A stretch of DNA of 6,048 bases from Aquificota bacterium (lineage in GTDB: Bacteria; Thermosulfidibacterota; Thermosulfidibacteria; Thermosulfidibacterales; Thermosulfidibacteraceae), in the NCBI GenBank assembly GCA_015494645.1, contig WGAU01000102.1:1-6048 (forward strand), in the 5' to 3' direction. A model generated the notes under the pieces. It ran no database searches and was not told where the DNA came from. It was given only the letters and a program-made list of their open reading frames with translations. Positions 1 through 4,815 of this stretch are shown here, one piece after another. The translations under genes and the position numbers were made by a program. Each line of letters starts with the position of its first letter. Position 1 is the stretch's first letter.

Positions 1-1
1 G

Positions 2-286
2 TCCATTGATCAGATAGTTCAGGCAGCCCTTGAAGAAGATGTTGACGCCATTGGTATAAGCATCCTCTCAGGAGCGCACATGTACGTCTTCCCCACGCTG
101 ATGCAAAAACTTAAAGAAGCTGGTTTAGAAGATATTGTTGTCTTTGGAGGAGGTATCATACCTTTAGACGATATTCCCAAACTAAAAGAAGTAGGTGTTA
201 AAGAAATCTTTCTGCCCGGCACAGCCCTTGAGGAGATCGTTGAATGGGTGAGGAACAACGTGAAGCCACGTCCTGTGAAGCTGTAA
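2..286 (+). CDS. Methylmalonyl-CoA mutase, cobalamin-binding C-terminal part (partial, 5' end outside window)
   Basis: This is the last 94 residues of a B12-binding domain of the methylmalonyl-CoA mutase type; the start lies before the window. The mutase interconverts (R)-methylmalonyl-CoA and succinyl-CoA with adenosylcobalamin in the cytoplasm. The fragment reads continuously in frame from base 2. It shows GISILSGAH (about bases 53-79), which contains the SxL motif that cradles the lower ligand of B12, then FGGGIIP (about 143-163), the glycine pair near the nucleotide tail, and a closing LPGTALEEIVEWV helix. The DxHxxG motif carrying the cobalt-ligating histidine must lie upstream and is not visible. 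The meaB gene downstream strongly supports the mutase assignment over other B12 proteins. Whether this is a separate small subunit or the end of a fused large chain cannot be told. The 3' end overlaps the next gene by 43 bp, which suggests translational coupling. Confidence 0.88.
   Translation, partial: SIDQIVQAALEEDVDAIGISILSGAHMYVFPTLMQKLKEAGLEDIVVFGGGIIPLDDIPKLKEVGVKEIFLPGTALEEIVEWVRNNVKPRPVKL
231..235 (+). promoter_or_regulatory. Ribosome binding site of the crotonase-family gene
   Basis: AGGAG lies 8 bases before the ATG at 244 and inside the mutase coding region. It decides the start of the next gene: no other in-frame ATG, GTG or TTG lies between 244 and the conserved core of the crotonase fold. 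Confidence 0.7.
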
Positions 287-1011
287 CCTACAAAAACATT
301 GAAGTTTCTACGAAAGGGGCGGTGGTTCATTTGCACATCAACCGCCCCCAAAACATGAATACCCTAAGCATTGAAACCTTAAAAGAGTTAACCCTCTTTT
401 TTCGGAGTTTGACCTACCAAGAAAAGATAAAAGCCGTTGTGGTGACAAGCGGTGGGGAAAAGGTTTTTGTAGCAGGTGCGGATATAAAAGAACTCGCCCA
501 ATTTGACAAGCAAAAGGCACTATGGTTCTGCGATTTAGGGCACAATCTCTTCAACACCATGGAAAAGGTTCCACAAGTTATAATAGCCGCCATAGACGGC
601 TACTGTATGGGAGGAGGCTTTGATTTCTCCATGGCATGTGATCTGCGAATAGCATCTGACAGAGCAAGAATCGCTCACACAGCATGCAAGATGGGAATAA
701 TTACGGGATTCGGTGGGACCCAAAGGCTTAAAAGACTCGTGGGCAACAGAAGGGCCAAAGAAATCTTCTTCTCCGCAAGGATGCTTACTGCCAAAGAAGC
801 CTTCAAGTACGGAATAGTCCACAGGGTCGTTCCCCACCAGCAGGTAAAGGAAGAAGCCTTCAAAATCGCAAAAAACATCGCCCAACGACCTATGGGCCAT
901 TTAGCGTGTCTTAAAGTCCTTCTCAACAGAAGCTACGACTTATCCAGAAAGGCCTTTATGCTCTATCAAATCTACACAACCCTTGCGAGGTGTAATCATG
1001 GGATTGATTGA
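244..1011 (+). CDS. Enoyl-CoA hydratase/isomerase (crotonase) family protein with altered active site
   Basis: A 255-residue cytoplasmic crotonase-fold protein that should bind an acyl-CoA thioester. Visible landmarks are HINRP (31-35), the oxyanion-hole strand VFVAGADIKEL (74-84), the second oxyanion segment GYCMGGGFDF (119-128), ACDLRIAS (131-138) and GFGGTQRL (155-162). Aligned by eye with mitochondrial enoyl-CoA hydratase, the two catalytic glutamates are replaced: Glu144 by Asp127 and Glu164 by Ala147. A normal hydratase mechanism is therefore doubtful. The N-terminus has about 14 residues more than the usual start, encoded exactly where the gene overlaps the mutase. The C-terminus stops soon after the last helix begins and lacks the usual EGxxAFxEKRxxxF ending, about 17-20 residues. 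The gene sits between the mutase and meaB, overlapping both. E. coli has a comparable grouping in which a crotonase (ScpB/YgfG) decarboxylates methylmalonyl-CoA, but the Tyr of that enzyme is not matched here (Thr154). Family assignment is sure; the reaction is not. Confidence 0.9.
   Translation: MGEEQREATSCEAVTYKNIEVSTKGAVVHLHINRPQNMNTLSIETLKELTLFFRSLTYQEKIKAVVVTSGGEKVFVAGADIKELAQFDKQKALWFCDLGHNLFNTMEKVPQVIIAAIDGYCMGGGFDFSMACDLRIASDRARIAHTACKMGIITGFGGTQRLKRLVGNRRAKEIFFSARMLTAKEAFKYGIVHRVVPHQQVKEEAFKIAKNIAQRPMGHLACLKVLLNRSYDLSRKAFMLYQIYTTLARCNHGID
987..992 (+). promoter_or_regulatory. Ribosome binding site of meaB
   Basis: GAGGTG ends 5 bases before the ATG at 998. This favours ATG 998 over an in-frame TTG at 983, which would add only five residues (MRGVI) and has no comparable site. 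MeaB proteins commonly begin at this point. Confidence 0.75.
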
Positions 1012-1960
1012 CAAGCTCCTAAAGGGAGATAGAAGGGCAGCAGCACGAGCCATAAGATTGGTTGAAGACGAGTACCCTGAAGGAAAAGAAATACTTAAAA
1101 GGATATATCCCCACACTGGCAGGGCATATATCCTTGGTATAACGGGCCCTCCAGGAGCCGGCAAAAGCACCATGATAAACCGGCTGGTTTCCCATTTGAG
1201 AAAGAGAAATCTCAAGGTTGGAGTAGTTGCTATAGATCCCACCAGTCCATTCTCAGGCGGTGCCATACTGGGAGACAGAATCCGCATGCAGGAACACTCC
1301 CTTGATGAAGGGGTTTTTATAAAATCTTTAGCCACCAGAGGACACTTAGGCGGACTGGCCAAATGCACTGACGATGTCATTCAGGTAATGGACGCCATGG
1401 GTATGGATATAATCATTGTGGAAACAGTAGGGGTAGGACAGGACGAGGTGGACATTGTAAAAACGGCAGATACCACCATAGTCGTGACGGTTCCTGGACT
1501 GGGAGATGATATCCAAGCGATAAAGGCAGGGGTATTGGAAATAGCAGACATATTTGTAGTCAACAAAGGCGACAAACCCGAAGCGGACAAAACCGTAAGG
1601 GAATTGAAGATCATGTTAGAGATGAGCGCTCCCCGAGAGGACGGCTGGAAGGTTCCCATATACAAAGTAAGCGCAATGAAAGATGAAGGATTCAACGAAC
1701 TCATAGAGGGTATTTTTGAACACAGAAAGTTCCTTGAAAAGACAGGAAGGTTTGAAAGCTTCAGAAGGGACAGACTTGAGAATCTGTTCTTGGTGATGCT
1801 CAAAGACAAGCTTGCCAACGAGCTTTTAGAAAAGATGGAGAAAAAAGGACTTTACAGAAAGCTCATTGAAGAGATGTTTGAAAAAAGAACTGATCCCTAC
1901 ACGGTGGTGGATCAAATAGAATGCAAATGCTCGTATCAAGGCGAAGATATTGACAGCTAA
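998..1960 (+). CDS. meaB: Methylmalonyl-CoA mutase-associated GTPase MeaB (ArgK family)
   Basis: A 320-residue cytoplasmic P-loop GTPase of the G3E class. It associates with methylmalonyl-CoA mutase, gates loading of adenosylcobalamin and protects the mutase from inactivation. Motifs read from the ATG at 998: Walker A GPPGAGKST (50-58); VAIDPTSPFSGGAILGDRIRM (77-97), the base-binding and switch region typical of the family; ATRGHLGGLA (112-121); the Walker B/switch II segment VETVGVGQDEVD (141-152); VTVPGLGDDIQAIKAG (163-178); and the guanine-specificity motif NKGD (189-192), a variant of the common NKAD. A helical C-terminal dimerisation region follows. The length matches the family (about 310-335). 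The gene overlaps the crotonase gene by 14 bp and follows the mutase gene closely, the classical mutase-meaB arrangement. Identification is secure. Confidence 0.96.
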   Translation: MGLIDKLLKGDRRAAARAIRLVEDEYPEGKEILKRIYPHTGRAYILGITGPPGAGKSTMINRLVSHLRKRNLKVGVVAIDPTSPFSGGAILGDRIRMQEHSLDEGVFIKSLATRGHLGGLAKCTDDVIQVMDAMGMDIIIVETVGVGQDEVDIVKTADTTIVVTVPGLGDDIQAIKAGVLEIADIFVVNKGDKPEADKTVRELKIMLEMSAPREDGWKVPIYKVSAMKDEGFNELIEGIFEHRKFLEKTGRFESFRRDRLENLFLVMLKDKLANELLEKMEKKGLYRKLIEEMFEKRTDPYTVVDQIECKCSYQGEDIDS

Positions 1961-1968
1961 GTGCTTTT

Positions 1969-1986
1969 GTGGCATTCAATGCCCAC
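1969..1986 (+). other. Small hairpin in the leader of rpsT
   Basis: The 52-base gap between meaB and rpsT contains an inverted repeat: GTGGCAT (1969-1975), a 3-base loop, and ATGCCCAC (1979-1986). It makes seven pairs with one bulged C, and flanking T and A runs could lengthen the stem. No T-run follows directly, so it is not a normal terminator. It lies 13 bases before the S20 ribosome binding site and could affect translation or mRNA processing. This role is inferred from position only. Confidence 0.35.
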
Positions 1987-1998
1987 GCAAAAACGGCT

Positions 1999-2005
1999 AA
2001 GGAGG
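1999..2005 (+). promoter_or_regulatory. Ribosome binding site of rpsT
   Basis: AAGGAGG is a near-perfect Shine-Dalgarno sequence 7 bases before TTG at 2013. It fixes the TTG as the S20 start, because the conserved MPNIKSAKKR begins right there and no ATG is available nearby. Confidence 0.85.
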
Positions 2006-2012
2006 GAGCAGG

Positions 2013-2309
2013 TTGCCTAACATCAAATCGGCTAAGAAGAGGATGAGACAGGCAGAAAAGAGGAGGCTTCGCAACAAAGCCATAAGAAGTTACGTCAAGA
2101 CATGCATAAAAAAAGTGCTTTTAGCCATTGAGGCTAAAGAGGCAAAGGACTCTCTTATGGAAAAAGTAAGGATAGCCCAGAAGGCCATTGACAAAGCCGC
2201 TTCCAAAGGGGTTTTCCACAAAAACGAAGCCGCAAGGAAGAAGTCACGCCTTATGGCCAAGGTTAACAAGTATCTTGCCTCTTTAAACACCGAAGGAGCG
2301 GAAGCTTGA
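2013..2309 (+). CDS. rpsT: 30S ribosomal protein S20
   Basis: A 98-residue basic protein that binds 16S rRNA during assembly of the 30S subunit. The N-terminus MPNIKSAKKRMRQAEKRRLR and the later segment KGVFHKNEAARKKSRLM are hallmarks of bacterial S20. The length is at the upper end of the family range (about 85-100), with a short acidic tail ending in EGAEA. Translation starts at TTG, as the E. coli gene also does; there the UUG start takes part in autoregulation by S20, and whether the same holds here is unknown. The gene follows meaB by 52 bp and may be read from the upstream promoter or its own; no convincing promoter is visible in the gap. Its stop overlaps the start of the next small gene by 4 bp. 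Confidence 0.97.
   Translation: MPNIKSAKKRMRQAEKRRLRNKAIRSYVKTCIKKVLLAIEAKEAKDSLMEKVRIAQKAIDKAASKGVFHKNEAARKKSRLMAKVNKYLASLNTEGAEA
2293..2298 (+). promoter_or_regulatory. Ribosome binding site of the DUF6485-like gene
   Basis: AAGGAG lies within the end of rpsT, 7 bases before the TTG at 2306. It supports a real TTG start that overlaps the S20 stop codon (TTGA). Confidence 0.7.
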
Positions 2310-2521
2310 AACACTCAGGCTGCAAGAACTTTGAGAAAAACATGGAGATGTGCAACTGCTCCTATGAGCCCTGTTCCAAGAAGGGCTACTGTTGCGAGTG
2401 CATCGCCTATCACAGATCCAGAGGTGAGCTTCCTGCCTGTTATTTCACCGAAGAAGCAGAAAGAACTTACAACAGATCAATTAGTTTCTTTGTAAAGCTT
2501 CAGCTTTCCAAAAACAACTAA
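2306..2521 (+). CDS. Small cysteine-rich cytosolic protein, DUF6485 type
   Basis: A 71-residue protein without a signal peptide or membrane segment. It has eight cysteines, at 6, 16, 18, 23, 29, 30, 32 and 45, grouped as CxC, C, CCxC and a late C in a PACYF segment. The pattern (CNCSYEPCSKKGYCCECIAYHRSRGELPACYF) matches what I recall of the uncharacterised DUF6485 family. The spacing suggests a metal-binding or redox-sensitive fold, but this is inferred only from the cysteines. It starts at TTG with its own ribosome binding site and overlaps rpsT by 4 bp, so translation is probably coupled to S20. A terminator begins 3 bases after its stop. The gene is surely real; its function is unknown. 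Confidence 0.85.
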   Translation: MKHSGCKNFEKNMEMCNCSYEPCSKKGYCCECIAYHRSRGELPACYFTEEAERTYNRSISFFVKLQLSKNN

Positions 2522-2524
2522 ATA

Positions 2525-2560
2525 AAAAGGGGCGACCTCCTTTCGGAAGCCGCCCCTTTT
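2525..2560. terminator. Bidirectional rho-independent terminator between convergent operons
   Basis: A perfect 10-bp inverted repeat, AAAAGGGGCG (2525-2534) and CGCCCCTTTT (2551-2560), encloses a 16-base centre that can fold further. On the plus strand it ends in TTTTCC and closes the rpsT/DUF6485 unit. On the minus strand the stem ends in a T-run (TTTTTATT) and closes groES-groEL, whose stop codon lies 6 bases from the stem. One hairpin thus serves both operons within a 45-bp gap. Confidence 0.9.
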
Positions 2561-2566
2561 CCTTCC

Positions 2567-4186
2567 TTAATACTCAGGCATTGGAGGAGCGGTGTTCTTT
2601 TCCTTCTCCGGTATCTCCACAATGGCACACTCAGTTGTGAGCATCAAGCCGGCCACGCTGGCAGCATTCTGAAGGGCACACCTCACCACCTTCACAGGAT
2701 CAATGATACCCTCTTTGTACATATCACCATACTCAAGGGTAGCAGCGTTGAAGCCAAAGTTTGGATCATCGTTCTTCTTGATCTCCTCAACTACAATAGA
2801 TCCCTCTATACCAGCATTATCCGCTATCTGCTTAACAGGAGATTCAAGAGCCTTTTTCACAATGTTCACACCGATCTGCTCATCTTCATTGTCAACCTTA
2901 AGATCCTCAAGGGCCTTCTGACACCTGAGAAGTGCCACACCACCACCGGGAACAATACCCTCTTCCACAGCAGCCTTGGTAGCGTTGAGGGCATCCTCAA
3001 CCCTTGCCTTCTTCTCCTTCATTTCAGTTTCAGTAGCTGCACCTACCTTGATTACAGCCACACCACCCACCAGCTTGGCCAACCTCTCCTGAAGCTTCTC
3101 CTTGTCATACTCAGAGGTGGTCTTTTCAATCTGGACTTTTATCTCCTTGATCCTACCCTCAATCTGCTTGGGATCACCCATTCCACCAACGATGGTGGTG
3201 TGCTCTTTGTCTACAATTACCTTCTTGGCCCTACCGAGATCCTGCAGTCTCACATTCTCAAGCTTGATACCAAGCTCCTCAGACACCACCTGACCACCGG
3301 TAAGGATAGCAATATCCTTCAGCATCTCCTTCCTTCTTTCACCAAAGCCAGGAGCCTTAACAGCACAGGCCATCAAGGTGCCACGGAGCTTGTTCACCAC
3401 CAAAGTGGCAAGCGCTTCTCCCTCAACATCCTCTGCAATCACCAGCAACGGTTTTCCAGACCTGGCCACTTCCTCAAGTAAAGGCAACATATCCCTGAGA
3501 TTGCTTATCTTCTTTTCATGGATCAGGATGTAAGGTTCCTCAAGCACACACTCCATCTTGTCAGGATCGGTCACAAAATACGGAGAGAGATATCCTCTAT
3601 CAAACTGCATACCCTCAACCACTTCCAAGGTAGTTTCCAAACCTTTGGCTTCTTCAACGGTTATAACACCATCCTTACCCACCTTCTCCATAGCATCGGC
3701 AATCAGGTTCCCAATCTCCTCATCGTTGTTGGCAGATATAGCAGCTACCTGAGCAATCTCCTTTTTCTCCTGGACCTCTCTGGCCATGCTCTTGAGTGTC
3801 TCAACCACTTTGTTAACGGCCTTGTCAATTCCCCTCTTGAGGCTCATAGCATTGGCACCAGCGGCCAGGCTCTTCAAACCTTCCTTAAATATGGCCTGAG
3901 CCAACACAGTAGCAGTAGTGGTACCATCACCAGCCACATCATTGGTCTTGGAAGCAACTTCCTTCACAAGCTGGGCACCAAGGTTTTCAAACCTATCCTC
4001 AAGCTCTATTTCTTTAGCAACGGTCACACCGTCCTTAGTGATCAAAGGAGAACCAAACTTTTTCTCAATAACAACATTCCTTCCCCTTGGACCCAAAGTT
4101 ACCTTTACCGCATCAGCAAGCTTGTCCAAGCCCTTGGCTACCTTCGCCCTGGCCTCTTCGCTGAAGATCAAATCCTTCGCAGCCAT
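2567..4186 (-). CDS. groL: Chaperonin GroEL (60 kDa subunit)
   Basis: A 539-residue cytoplasmic type I chaperonin that forms the double heptameric ring and folds proteins with ATP and GroES. Residue numbers match E. coli closely: VTLGPRGRNV (29-38), KDG with Asp52, the ATP-phosphate motif GDGTTTA (86-92, Asp87), catalytic Asp398 in RVEDALNAT, and the signature EEGIVPGGG (408-416). The ATG at 4186 has a strong AAGGAGGTGA site (4200-4191). The C-terminus ends in NTAPPMPEY and lacks the GGM-repeat tail found in many bacteria. The gene follows groES by 25 bp and is controlled with it by the CIRCE element upstream. Long open frames on the opposite strand are by-products of its composition. Confidence 0.99.
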   Translation of the reverse strand: MAAKDLIFSEEARAKVAKGLDKLADAVKVTLGPRGRNVVIEKKFGSPLITKDGVTVAKEIELEDRFENLGAQLVKEVASKTNDVAGDGTTTATVLAQAIFKEGLKSLAAGANAMSLKRGIDKAVNKVVETLKSMAREVQEKKEIAQVAAISANNDEEIGNLIADAMEKVGKDGVITVEEAKGLETTLEVVEGMQFDRGYLSPYFVTDPDKMECVLEEPYILIHEKKISNLRDMLPLLEEVARSGKPLLVIAEDVEGEALATLVVNKLRGTLMACAVKAPGFGERRKEMLKDIAILTGGQVVSEELGIKLENVRLQDLGRAKKVIVDKEHTTIVGGMGDPKQIEGRIKEIKVQIEKTTSEYDKEKLQERLAKLVGGVAVIKVGAATETEMKEKKARVEDALNATKAAVEEGIVPGGGVALLRCQKALEDLKVDNEDEQIGVNIVKKALESPVKQIADNAGIEGSIVVEEIKKNDDPNFGFNAATLEYGDMYKEGIIDPVKVVRCALQNAASVAGLMLTTECAIVEIPEKEKNTAPPMPEY

Positions 4187-4211
4187 CTTCTCACCTCCTT
4201 TTCAAGTATTT

Positions 4212-4505
4212 TTATTCCTTCACAATGGCATAAATGTCTTCTTCCCTCATAACGAGGTACTTCTCATCATCAACCTCTATCTCTGTCCCAGCATACTTGC
4301 CAAAGATAACCTCATCACCCACCTTAACGGTGAGAGGAACCCTCTGACCGTTCTCAAGGATCCTTCCCTCACCAACAGCCACTACTTTTCCACGCTGGGG
4401 CTTTTCTTTGGCAGTATCAGGAATGATAATCCCTCCCTTTGTCCTCTTCTCCTCTTCCTCGTAAGGTTTCACAAGCACCCTGTCGTAAAGTGGCTGGATC
4501 TTCAT
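4212..4505 (-). CDS. groES: Co-chaperonin GroES (10 kDa subunit)
   Basis: A 97-residue protein that forms the heptameric lid of the GroEL chamber. It starts MKIQPLYDRVLVKP, then shows the mobile loop (about 16-33) with the GroEL-binding GGIIIPD (24-30), then RGKVVAVG (38-45) and the usual ending YLVMREEDIYAIV. The start is the ATG at 4505, preceded by AAGGAGGT (4519-4512). An in-frame ATG at 4544 would add 13 non-conserved residues encoded through the ribosome binding site and one arm of the CIRCE operator, so it is rejected. It is the first gene of the groES-groEL operon. Confidence 0.98.
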   Translation of the reverse strand: MKIQPLYDRVLVKPYEEEEKRTKGGIIIPDTAKEKPQRGKVVAVGEGRILENGQRVPLTVKVGDEVIFGKYAGTEIEVDDEKYLVMREEDIYAIVKE

Positions 4506-4511
4506 CCTCCC

Positions 4512-4519
4512 ACCTCCTT
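4512..4519 (-). promoter_or_regulatory. Ribosome binding site of groES
   Basis: AAGGAGGT on the minus strand lies 6 bases before the ATG at 4505 and decides the groES start against the upstream ATG at 4544. Confidence 0.85.
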
Positions 4520-4533
4520 CTTTCAGATTTTTG

Positions 4534-4560
4534 TTAGCACTCACTACTGACGAGTGCTAA
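4534..4560 (-). promoter_or_regulatory. CIRCE operator (HrcA binding site)
   Basis: TTAGCACTC, nine bases, GAGTGCTAA: an exact match to the CIRCE consensus inverted repeat. The arms extend to 11 paired bases (TGTTAGCACTC, 4532-4542, and GAGTGCTAACA, 4552-4562). It lies between the putative groES promoter and the groES ribosome binding site. In the known system HrcA binds here and represses groESL until heat or unfolded protein removes it; hrcA itself is not in this window. Confidence 0.97.
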
Positions 4561-4570
4561 CACCGGTATC

Positions 4571-4600
4571 TATAAATATACCACTCAAATTTTTTGTCAA
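4571..4600 (-). promoter_or_regulatory. Putative sigma-70-type promoter of groES-groEL
   Basis: On the minus strand a perfect -35 hexamer TTGACA lies at 4600-4595. An AT-only stretch at 4580-4571 (TATATTTATA) can supply the -10. The register is unclear: spacings of 16-18 bases give only 3 of 6 matches, and the better TATATT would leave a spacing of 14. Transcription would begin close to the CIRCE element, as is usual for HrcA-controlled genes. Confidence 0.65.
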
Positions 4601-4635
4601 CATTGCTTTGTCAGATTTATTTAATAGCCGACGTG

Positions 4636-4664
4636 TTGACTTGCATAGGCACTTCTGCTTTTAT
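4636..4664 (+). promoter_or_regulatory. Possible promoter for the outer-membrane protein / trpB2 unit
   Basis: TTGACT (4636-4641), 17 bases, TTTTAT (4659-4664): five and four of six matches to the -35 and -10 consensus. It is divergent from the groES promoter and would give a leader of about 145 bases before the ATG at 4816, including the hairpin at 4720-4747. This is a pattern match only; no other plus-strand candidate nearer the gene looks better. Confidence 0.35.
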
Positions 4665-4719
4665 TGCCCTAAATGGCAAAGTATCACACAAACAAAAACT
4701 GGTTTTTTCTTATATGGTG

Positions 4720-4747
4720 GTGGCAGGCCCCTTGAGGGGTCTGCCAT
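4720..4747. other. Strong hairpin in the divergent intergenic region
   Basis: GGCAGGCCCC (4722-4731), loop TTGA, GGGGTCTGCC (4736-4745) form a 10-bp stem with one G-T pair, extendable by T-A and G-T to 12 pairs. There is no T-run directly after it on either strand, so it is not a classical intrinsic terminator. It lies about 70 bases before the gene at 4816 and could be a leader structure, a processing site or a boundary element. I do not recognise a known riboswitch class. Confidence 0.5.
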
Positions 4748-4815
4748 GCCCTCATAACCCATCCTTGGACTAACCTTCCATATTCAACTTTAAAGGAAAA
4801 GAAGGGAGGTAAACT

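Noticed and set aside
983..1960. meaB starting at TTG 983
   Set aside because: ATG 998 has a well-spaced GAGGTG and matches the usual MeaB N-terminus.
3518..4252. Open frame of 244 codons on the plus strand opposite groEL
   Set aside because: It is a shadow of groEL: no ribosome binding site, no recognisable protein pattern, and the opposite strand encodes a complete, conserved GroEL.
4212..4544. Longer groES starting at the ATG at 4544
   Set aside because: The extra 13 residues are not part of the GroES family and are encoded by the operator and ribosome binding site; ATG 4505 has the proper signal.
3918..4550. Open frame of 210 codons on the plus strand across groEL, groES and the CIRCE operator
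   Set aside because: It runs through two conserved genes and an operator on the other strand, with low-complexity serine- and leucine-rich sequence and no start signal.
4664..4747. Riboswitch of the c-di-GMP (GEMM) type, suggested by a TTGCC/GGCAA hairpin at 4664-4679 and the larger hairpin after it
   Set aside because: The conserved unpaired bases and the two-helix arrangement of GEMM are not present; I could match no known riboswitch class by eye.
4554..4757. Open frame of 67 codons in the divergent intergenic region
   Set aside because: No ribosome binding site; it starts in an arm of the CIRCE element, crosses both putative promoters and ends in the hairpin. It looks like non-coding DNA.
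4765..4793. A promoter nearer the gene at 4816 (TTGGAC with a -10 around 4788)
   Set aside because: The -10 matches only two of six consensus bases at a 17-base spacing.
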